Source of the DNA: Nanobdellota archaeon
Lineage (GTDB): Archaea > Nanobdellota > Nanobdellia > Woesearchaeales > UBA11576
NCBI GenBank assembly: GCA_018830225.1
Contig: JAHJSS010000035.1
Coordinates: forward strand, 1 to 36,664
DNA length: 36,664 bases
Direction of reading: 5' to 3'
Shown: one piece after another, positions 32,004-36,664 of the stretch
How the letters are laid out: the number at the start of each line of letters is the position of its first letter
Position numbering within the stretch: position 1 is the first letter of the stretch
Position numbers and translations under genes: made by a program
Notes under the pieces: model-generated
What the model was told of the DNA's origin: nothing
The model's input: the letters and a program-made list of their open reading frames with translations, nothing else
Databases searched by the model: none

Positions 32004-32636
32004 ATGTCAAGGATAAGGAAACACAGGGTAAAGAAGGCTCTCATCAGGCATGAACAGCCAAAGAAGAAGATGTCCAAGAAGATGCTCATGACAATAATAA
32101 TAGGCGGGCTGATGGTGCTGAGCGTCTTCGGCATAATGTTCAGCAGCTACAACTCAGGCAACGAGAAGGTCGAGTACGGAGAATACACCTTCCAGCGGAC
32201 AGCCAAGGGCTGGACAACAGAGATAGGCGGCAAGAAGGCTGAGTTCAGCTACCTGCCGGAGGACATAGAGGAGCTGGAGATCAGCAAAGAGGTCGCTGAC
32301 AAGCTGAAAGCGTCAAAAGTAGTATACATAACCTTCAACCCAAACACAAAGAGCGTGCAGAAATTCGAGCTCATGCGCTTCGAGCTCGGCAACGCGATGT
32401 CGCAGCTCAGAGGGGTCTATACAATGGCAGGCGTCTCAGAAGAGAACGAGAAATACAACCAGCCGCTGGTAGACTGCAGCAACGCGACAGCGACCGTGCC
32501 GGTCATAAGCATCACAGAGGGCAATGAGACCAAGGCATATCTCGACGGGGAATGCATAGTCCTGGAGAGCGACGAGTATGCTGCAGGCGTGCTCAAGGAC
32601 CGCGTGCTGTACGCCCTTCTTGGCATAATCAAATAA
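32004..32636 (+). CDS. One-TM protein of unknown function (paralogue A)
   Basis: Not recognised. A strongly basic cytoplasmic N-terminus (about 1-25, Lys/Arg) precedes one TM (about 26-46), then about 160 residues outside. The exterior domain has two Cys (CSNATATVPVISITEG and DGECIVLES) that could form a disulfide, and a YITFNPNTKSVQKFELMRFE strand region. The end (AAGVLKDRVLYALLGI) is hydrophobic. 210 aa. It precedes a paralogue by 29 nt with the same order of elements, so the two probably form a complex or divided function. The palindromic repeat lies upstream of its promoter. Confidence 0.75.
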   Translation: MSRIRKHRVKKALIRHEQPKKKMSKKMLMTIIIGGLMVLSVFGIMFSSYNSGNEKVEYGEYTFQRTAKGWTTEIGGKKAEFSYLPEDIEELEISKEVADKLKASKVVYITFNPNTKSVQKFELMRFELGNAMSQLRGVYTMAGVSEENEKYNQPLVDCSNATATVPVISITEGNETKAYLDGECIVLESDEYAAGVLKDRVLYALLGIIK

Positions 32637-32665
32637 ATCTCATCAACGCTTTTTCGGTGCTTCTC

Positions 32666-33484
32666 ATGGGAAAACTCAAGGAAGAACAACTCCAGCGGAT
32701 GAAGAGGATACAGGACATAGACGACGATGACTTAGAGCTGGACATAACAAAAAGGCGAAGGCTGAGGATAAAAGACACCTCAGACATGCCTGCAAAGGGA
32801 GCAAAGGGTGCAGAGGAGTCAGAAGGGTCCGGCGCAGACAGCAAGCAGGACACGAAGAAACTCCTGATACTTATCGCAGGGGTGTTAGGAATATTCCTTC
32901 TGGTTATACTCCTGCTCATATTCTACAGGCCCGGAAGGCACGTCATGACTGTCGACGAGCTGCACGAGGCCAACCTGCTGGGAGAGCTCAAGCCAAGCCA
33001 AGGATACATCTACAACGGCTTCTCATTCGTGAACTTCACAGGAGTGTGGTACTCAAGGGTCCAGAAAGGCGGCACCACATACGATATAACATTCAACAAC
33101 GACCCAAAGAGCGTGGAGGACATACCTGTCGAAGGCCAGCTGAGCAAGAGATTCATGCAAGGGGGCGACTTATACATCACGTTCGATATTGATGCGACAG
33201 GCACCAAGTACATAACAGTCGCGAACGCGGGACTATCGATGGCATTGATCAGGGGATTCGGCTATAACCTCACTGCAAGCTGCACAAGCAACGAGAGCAG
33301 CATATGCCTGAGGAATGGGGTAGTCACGTGCGACGACAAGGACAAGGCAGTCATATACTTCAAGGAGGCTGCAGAGCCGAAGATATCGCTTTCTGACAAC
33401 TGCGTGACAGTGCAGGGCTACGGCCCGGACATGGTCAGAGCCAAGGACAGGCTCCTGATGAGATGGTACGGGATGATGGACTGA
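32666..33484 (+). CDS. One-TM protein of unknown function (paralogue B)
   Basis: Paralogue of the preceding gene. A charged cytoplasmic N-terminus of about 65 residues (Lys, Glu, Asp, Arg; possible coiled coil in the first 30) precedes one TM (about 70-90) and about 180 exterior residues. Shared features: a YSRVQKGGTTYDITFNN strand pair, a LYITFD strand, Cys pairs (CTSNESSIC, then GVVTCDDKDK), DNCVTVQG, and the end MVRAKDRLLMRWYG, which parallels KDRVLYALLGI in paralogue A. The open frame extends upstream but ATG 32666 gives a plausible N-terminus. Role unknown. Confidence 0.75.
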   Translation: MGKLKEEQLQRMKRIQDIDDDDLELDITKRRRLRIKDTSDMPAKGAKGAEESEGSGADSKQDTKKLLILIAGVLGIFLLVILLLIFYRPGRHVMTVDELHEANLLGELKPSQGYIYNGFSFVNFTGVWYSRVQKGGTTYDITFNNDPKSVEDIPVEGQLSKRFMQGGDLYITFDIDATGTKYITVANAGLSMALIRGFGYNLTASCTSNESSICLRNGVVTCDDKDKAVIYFKEAAEPKISLSDNCVTVQGYGPDMVRAKDRLLMRWYGMMD

Positions 33485-33513
33485 TGTCTGTCGAGAAAAC
33501 CCATCCAGAAATC

Positions 33514-33524
33514 TGTTTTTTTTT
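33514..33524 (+). terminator. T-run terminator between convergent genes
   Basis: A run of nine T (33516-33524) lies 32 nt after the stop of paralogue B and touches the stop of the convergent minus-strand gene. Archaeal termination commonly uses such T-runs. Confidence 0.45.
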
Positions 33525-33970
33525 CAAGGCCTCAGGAACATTACCTTTGCTTCGCCTGTATATATTCCTGTCTTGTTGAATCCCTCAGGAACAACAGCAT
33601 ATACCTTAATTTTCCTGAACTCCTTCGGCTGCATGATGAATGTATTGTTCTCGACGCTGATGAACGGGGCAGCATCACCTTTCACCCTAATCATAAGCAG
33701 AAGAGGGATGTCCCAGTCATTGAAAAGGTTGAGCTCCTTCTCTGCCTTTCCTCCTACCTCAGGGAGCTTGCCGAAATGCAGAGTGGGGTCTGCGTTGAAG
33801 CCTATCGCTTTGCTGCCAGGTACGATCTTTATCTCGATATCGAACACCTGGATATATGCCACCTTATAGAGTGCGTAGTACCACGCAGTGCCGCCCATAC
33901 CCAGCAGAAAGATGATAAGGATGAGAGCGGTGGTTGTCCTCAAGCTCAATCCTTTTGATTTGCTTTTCAT
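33524..33970 (-). CDS. One-TM exterior beta protein, unknown function
   Basis: Signal-anchor protein of 148 aa. A basic start (KSKSKG) and one TM (about 13-33) are followed by a beta-rich exterior domain with strands such as AYIQVFDIEIKIV and KVYAVVPEGFNKTGIYTGEAKVMFL. It resembles small Ig-like or CARDB-type proteins. ATG 33970 follows GAGGGG. The TATA box TTTATAAAT on the minus strand (33994-34002) lies about 28 nt upstream, so the leader is very short. Confidence 0.7.
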   Translation of the reverse strand: MKSKSKGLSLRTTTALILIIFLLGMGGTAWYYALYKVAYIQVFDIEIKIVPGSKAIGFNADPTLHFGKLPEVGGKAEKELNLFNDWDIPLLLMIRVKGDAAPFISVENNTFIMQPKEFRKIKVYAVVPEGFNKTGIYTGEAKVMFLRP

Positions 33971-34017
33971 GCCATACCCCTCACTACTAATTATTTATAA
34001 ATTTTTCCTTGTTCTTT

Positions 34018-34093
34018 ATTGCAGATGGTGCAATACCTCTTTTTTTAAGGTGAGGATGTAGCGCCTTTAGTCGCGGATTGCGCCATCTGCAAT
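34018..34093. repeat. 17-bp inverted repeat flanking a 42-nt loop
   Basis: ATTGCAGATGGTGCAAT (34018-34034) is complementary to ATTGCGCCATCTGCAAT (34077-34093), with one G-T pair if transcribed. Each arm is itself partly palindromic (ATTGCA/TGCAAT). No ORF inside. The hairpin pair at 34097 follows four bases later. Confidence 0.6.
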
Positions 34094-34096
34094 GCT

Positions 34097-34142
34097 CAAA
34101 ATCGCTTTGCGATTTTGGCACACCAAAATGCTTCGCATTTTG
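34097..34142. repeat. Tandem hairpin pair (module 3)
   Basis: Hairpin 1 has perfect 9-bp arms CAAAATCGC (34097-34105) and GCGATTTTG (34109-34117) with a TTT loop. After a 6-nt spacer, hairpin 2 has perfect 8-bp arms CAAAATGC (34124-34131) and GCATTTTG (34135-34142) with a TTC loop. ACAC just before and GTGT just after hairpin 2 extend its stem past a bulge. Confidence 0.65.
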
Positions 34143-34149
34143 CGTGTCC

Positions 34150-34211
34150 CGCAGACTCGCCTGTCAAAAGCGAGTCCCGTAAATGTTGTAGGGACGAGCG
34201 GCGAGTCTGCG
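34150..34211. repeat. 12-bp inverted repeat after the 34212 gene
   Basis: CGCAGACTCGCC (34150-34161) pairs with GGCGAGTCTGCG (34200-34211), which abuts the stop of the minus-strand gene. Inside, GTCCC and GGGAC form a second stem. It could act as a transcription-termination structure, but its length and nesting exceed a simple terminator. Confidence 0.6.
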
Positions 34212-35402
34212 TTATTCTTTCTTTTTCCTGTAAATCGCGAGGAATATGTTGACAGCAGTCAGTATCACCACCACAATCACGAGAATGATTGTGAGGGCGG
34301 TTGTGCTGATCCCTGATTTCTGCGGCGCTTCCTGCTCAGCAGCAGACGGCACGGCCTCTGCCACTGCGCCAGGCTGAGGAGCAACCATCCTGATCTTGCC
34401 TTCAAAGACACTGCTCTTCTCAGCATAGAAAACATTGATTTTTACGCTGTACTCCTTCTCCTCAAGCTTTGAGGTATCTACGAACGCCTCCAGGTCAAGG
34501 GTCTTCCAAGGCTGAAGCTTGTTAGTGGATGTCTTGGCAGTCACAGAAGAGTTGCTGTCAAATATCACTATTTCAGCATAAGCATCAAGAGGGTCATTCC
34601 ATACGCTCTCAACCTTGGTGACAAACCGCTTTATGCCGCCGGTCTCGAGCTCCTTGGTGTAATCGACAATCTTCACATCAAGGGTGCCAATCCTGAAGCT
34701 CGCATTCGCGTCCTTTATCGTGCCGTCGCAGTCGATGTCGGCTGTGGCAGTGTAGTTGCCAGGCAGGAGACCTGCAGTGTTGAACAGCGCATCCAGCTGC
34801 ACTGTCTCGGCAGACTTGACAGGCCTGCTTATGACCTGTGCGACACCTGCCTTTGTGCGTTGGAGGTCAAACACATCAATCGTGCCTGCGCAAGATGCTA
34901 TATCATCCTTCCCGAGGTTGTTCACAGAAACCTTGAAGCTGACAGCCTGGTCCCTATTGACATTCGGGGCGGAAAGAGAGACCACAGGGTTTATCCCTGG
35001 GTAGAGGACCATGAAGTTCAGGCCTGCGCAGGCGCTCGCCCTGCCGCACACAGTGCCTTTCACAGTGCATCCCTCCTCGACGCAGATATATGTCAGATGC
35101 CAGCCAGGAGGGTCAATCTCTGAAGGGAATATTATCCTGCCATAGAAAGGTATCCTGCTGCCAGGAGAGACATTCTCAAAACTAGTCCTGTCAAGCACAA
35201 CATACTTGGCGAGGCCACCTGTGGCAGAGACAGTATAATCATTGATGACATAGCCAGCGACAAGCTCATAATTGAACTCATAGACCGAGCCAGGCACAAA
35301 GAGCTCGCGCCTGTTGGTATCAAGGCCTGCGATGCCGACAGCGCCTGCACTGTATGCGCATATCATCAAAAGAACAATCAATAAGGGGAATAAATTTTTC
35401 AT
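34212..35402 (-). CDS. Secreted tail-anchored CARDB-like protein
   Basis: Envelope protein with a signal peptide (about 1-24, ending YSAGAVG), beta-rich domains of the CARDB/COG1361 type (NPVVSLSAPNVNRDQAVSFK, then NLGKDDIASCAGTIDVFDLQ), and paired Cys (CVEEGCTVKGTVCGRASAC, about 107-127) that suggest disulfides outside the cell. One C-terminal TM (about 372-392) with a KKKE tail anchors it. 396 aa. The layout matches the CARDB-like protein of the ABC operon, but no transporter genes adjoin it. The start lies in T-rich DNA without a Shine-Dalgarno, 34 nt after the preceding gene. Confidence 0.75.
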   Translation of the reverse strand: MKNLFPLLIVLLMICAYSAGAVGIAGLDTNRRELFVPGSVYEFNYELVAGYVINDYTVSATGGLAKYVVLDRTSFENVSPGSRIPFYGRIIFPSEIDPPGWHLTYICVEEGCTVKGTVCGRASACAGLNFMVLYPGINPVVSLSAPNVNRDQAVSFKVSVNNLGKDDIASCAGTIDVFDLQRTKAGVAQVISRPVKSAETVQLDALFNTAGLLPGNYTATADIDCDGTIKDANASFRIGTLDVKIVDYTKELETGGIKRFVTKVESVWNDPLDAYAEIVIFDSNSSVTAKTSTNKLQPWKTLDLEAFVDTSKLEEKEYSVKINVFYAEKSSVFEGKIRMVAPQPGAVAEAVPSAAEQEAPQKSGISTTALTIILVIVVVILTAVNIFLAIYRKKKE

Positions 35403-35407
35403 TTTAT

Positions 35408-35424
35408 AAAAAAAAGAAAAAAAA
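35408..35424 (-). terminator. Poly-T terminator after the 35437 gene
   Basis: On the minus strand, two runs of eight T separated by one C follow the stop of the gene at 35437-36096 by about 12 nt. This could end that transcript before the next gene begins. Confidence 0.5.
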
Positions 35425-35436
35425 TAAGGAACTGCC

Positions 35437-36096
35437 TTAATAGTTCCTCAGTGCAGTGAACTTGACTCCTTCATCCTCACACTCTCCTGCAGGACCCGAA
35501 GGCACCCTTAACTCGATGGTGACGTTCACACGGTCATCTCCAGTATCAGTAGTCAGGTTACCGCATATCCGCTGAGGCGAGCCTGTAAAGTTAGCAAGAG
35601 CAACCTGGTTGCCTGACTGGCATCCACCGCCTGTCGTAGGATCAGCGCTGCTGAACATGTACTGAGGATCGCCGCCGATGATTGTCGTTGTGGTGCAAGA
35701 GTTAAAGAAATCTGCGCTCACTGTCCCGTTAATCGTGACGTTAACCGGCACGTTTCCGTCGTTCTCAACCTGGAAGTCACCGCTGTTGGCCAGGTAGTTG
35801 CTCCCTGTGTCGTTCCAGCAGCTAGGGATTGGTTGGCTCGAAGTGAGGTTGCACTCAGAATCTGTCGCGTAGGCTGAATCCCTTCTTCCTGTACCGAAAT
35901 CAACAGTGTTCTTTATCAGTGTTATCGATGTTTGCTCTGAAATGTTGACCTTTGCTGTACCGGTCGCAGTCTGTGCGCCGCTTATAATGTTTGTGACCTG
36001 TGAGACGCCCCTCATTGCGAAGAATGTCCCGGCCAAAGAAATCACGATCGCGACGACAAGCAATGTAGCCAATGTCTTGTTAGATATCTCGTCCAT
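35437..36096 (-). CDS. Signal-anchor surface protein, 219 aa
   Basis: Probable envelope or pilus-like protein, not recognised in detail. A short charged N-terminus (MDEISNKT) precedes one hydrophobic segment (about 9-27), a layout reminiscent of pilin-like or SipW-type archaeal proteins; no clear class III cleavage motif is seen. The exterior is Asn/Thr/Ser-rich with many N-x-S/T sites (VNVTINGTVS, NLTTDTG), suited to glycosylation, and has about seven Cys. The start is fixed by an excellent Shine-Dalgarno in a 22-nt leader identical to that of the upstream gene. Confidence 0.7.
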   Translation of the reverse strand: MDEISNKTLATLLVVAIVISLAGTFFAMRGVSQVTNIISGAQTATGTAKVNISEQTSITLIKNTVDFGTGRRDSAYATDSECNLTSSQPIPSCWNDTGSNYLANSGDFQVENDGNVPVNVTINGTVSADFFNSCTTTTIIGGDPQYMFSSADPTTGGGCQSGNQVALANFTGSPQRICGNLTTDTGDDRVNVTIELRVPSGPAGECEDEGVKFTALRNY

Positions 36097-36114
36097 CTTT
36101 TCTAACCTCCTTTT
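36093..36114 (-). promoter_or_regulatory. Ribosome-binding leader, copy 1
   Basis: The minus-strand leader AAAAGGAGGTTAGAAAAG followed by ATGG is repeated identically at 36347-36368. AGGAGGT is a near-perfect complement to the archaeal 16S 3' end, the strongest site in the window. Confidence 0.75.
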
Positions 36115-36116
36115 AC

Positions 36117-36350
36117 CTATTTGACTATGTTAATTGCTACTTTCCCGCCTTCCTCAGCAAGAACCGGGGCTGCAGGCGTGGCGTCATTAATATTCAGCTG
36201 CACCTTACCATGTACGGGCTGACCAAGCTCGACTGTCCTGTAGATAGTTGTCGGTTGAGAGAGAATTGTCCAAGTCCCAACAACAGAAACAACGAGCGTC
36301 AGAATCAAGAGAACTAGAACGGTTCGTTTCGATATGTCGTTATTCTCCAT
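36117..36350 (-). CDS. Small signal-anchor protein, 77 aa
   Basis: Short companion of the 35437 gene. Charged start (MENNDISKRT), one TM (about 11-31, Leu/Val-rich), then a short exterior part with VELGQPVHGKVQLNI strands. It shares the N-terminal design and exact 22-nt leader with the downstream gene, 20 nt away, so the two are co-transcribed and perhaps co-regulated. No family recognised; it could be a minor subunit or a chaperone for the larger protein. Confidence 0.7.
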   Translation of the reverse strand: MENNDISKRTVLVLLILTLVVSVVGTWTILSQPTTIYRTVELGQPVHGKVQLNINDATPAAPVLAEEGGKVAINIVK

Positions 36351-36368
36351 CTTTTCTAACCTCCTTTT
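36347..36368 (-). promoter_or_regulatory. Ribosome-binding leader, copy 2
   Basis: Identical to 36093-36114 over 22 bases, including the ATG. Its upstream flank holds the hairpin pair at 36376-36428. Confidence 0.75.
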
Positions 36369-36375
36369 GAAACTT

Positions 36376-36428
36376 CAAAATCCCTTACAGGATTTTGTGT
36401 GGTCAAAAACTGTTAAAGCAGTTTTTGA
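36376..36428. repeat. Tandem hairpin pair (module 4), in the 36350 gene leader
   Basis: Hairpin 1 has perfect 8-bp arms CAAAATCC (36376-36383) and GGATTTTG (36390-36397) with a 6-nt loop. Hairpin 2 has perfect 10-bp arms TCAAAAACTG (36403-36412) and CAGTTTTTGA (36419-36428), and TGTG before and CACA after lengthen the stem past a bulge. A smaller hairpin CCCTT/AAGGG follows at 36436-36449. All lie between the TATA box and the ribosome-binding site. Confidence 0.65.
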
Positions 36429-36460
36429 CACATTACCCTTTGAGAAGGGCTGGTTTCTGC

Positions 36461-36470
36461 TAAATATAAC
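36461..36470 (-). promoter_or_regulatory. TATA box for the 36350 gene
   Basis: On the minus strand this reads GTTATATTTA. It predicts a start near 36438 and a leader of about 87 nt that contains both hairpins of module 4. Confidence 0.45.
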
Positions 36471-36499
36471 GATAATTGATATCAACCAACATTTATTAT

Positions 36500-36622
36500 C
36501 TATATAAATCTTTCGGTGGTCAGGGCCTTCAGGAAACCCTTTAGTTTTAGCGTCGTGACCTTTTCCTTTTCAATTCCTTTGATTTTTTTAACCTCGACGG
36601 TGTATTTTGGGTAGTTTTTCAT
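36500..36622 (-). CDS. Small basic protein, 40 aa
   Basis: Unrecognised. ATG 36622 to TAG at 36500-36502. Very Lys-rich (KNYPKYTVEVKKIKGIEKEK and LKLKGFLKALTTERF), with beta-strand- and helix-like halves and no TM. Support for its being a gene: a GAGGTGA Shine-Dalgarno at 36629-36635 at ideal distance, matching the archaeal 16S end. It could be a regulator or nucleic-acid-binding peptide; there is no motif to say. It precedes the surface-protein pair in the same direction. Confidence 0.6.
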   Translation of the reverse strand: MKNYPKYTVEVKKIKGIEKEKVTTLKLKGFLKALTTERFI

Positions 36623-36664
36623 AAAATCTTCACCTCTTAAAACCCCAGAATTATGAGCCTATCA

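Noticed and set aside
32552-32665. Upstream extension of the paralogue B frame
   Set aside because: It overlaps the preceding gene in another frame and lacks protein-like character; ATG 32666 fits the paralogue's architecture.

Overview
The window is archaeal. It carries a complete archaeal-order S10/spc ribosomal protein cluster (uL3 to uL15, with eS4, eL32, eL19, aIF1 and RNase P Rpp29 embedded), followed by SecY and a DUF106/EMC3-like insertase. It also has the helicase-nuclease Hef, TATA-box promoters and GGAGGTGA-type Shine-Dalgarno sites. The primase at 4473-6182 carries both PriS-like and PriL-like parts in one chain. That architecture is known from Nanoarchaeum and other DPANN archaea, so a DPANN-type lineage is my best guess (inference; no rRNA is present to confirm it).

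Layout: 1-4472 holds a possible tiny membrane peptide, Hef, HtpX protease (minus) and a small Toprim protein (minus). 4473-6182 is the fused primase. 6395-19498 is a tightly packed run of 22 ribosomal proteins plus aIF1 and Rpp29, most genes separated by 1-50 nt or overlapping by 4 nt. SecY, the DUF106 insertase and a radical SAM enzyme continue in the same direction. A membrane-bound class III adenylate cyclase and a Yip1-like five-TM protein (overlapping ATGA) follow at 22798-24419.

From 24420 on the window is an envelope region. It contains a two-TM surface protein with a cadherin-like domain and a thrombospondin-type Cys motif, then a minus-strand operon (31680 to 25851). That operon encodes a GbsR/MarR-like regulator, a MacB/LolD-type ABC ATPase, a secreted tail-anchored CARDB-like protein, two paralogous FtsX/MacB permeases and a TIM-barrel enzyme. 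Beyond it are a tandem pair of paralogous one-TM proteins, and minus-strand genes for a one-TM protein, a second tail-anchored CARDB-like protein and two short signal-anchor proteins with an identical 22-nt ribosome-binding leader. A 40-residue peptide lies at the right end.

The most intriguing non-coding signals lie mainly in the envelope region: four tandem hairpin pairs with a common architecture but unrelated sequence (50-98, 31713-31764, 34097-34142, 36376-36428); a nested inverted-repeat block at 34018-34211; and a dispersed palindromic repeat (core GTGGCTGCAGCCAC plus GCTGC) upstream of two envelope genes. No rRNA, tRNA, CRISPR array, transposase or integrase was seen.
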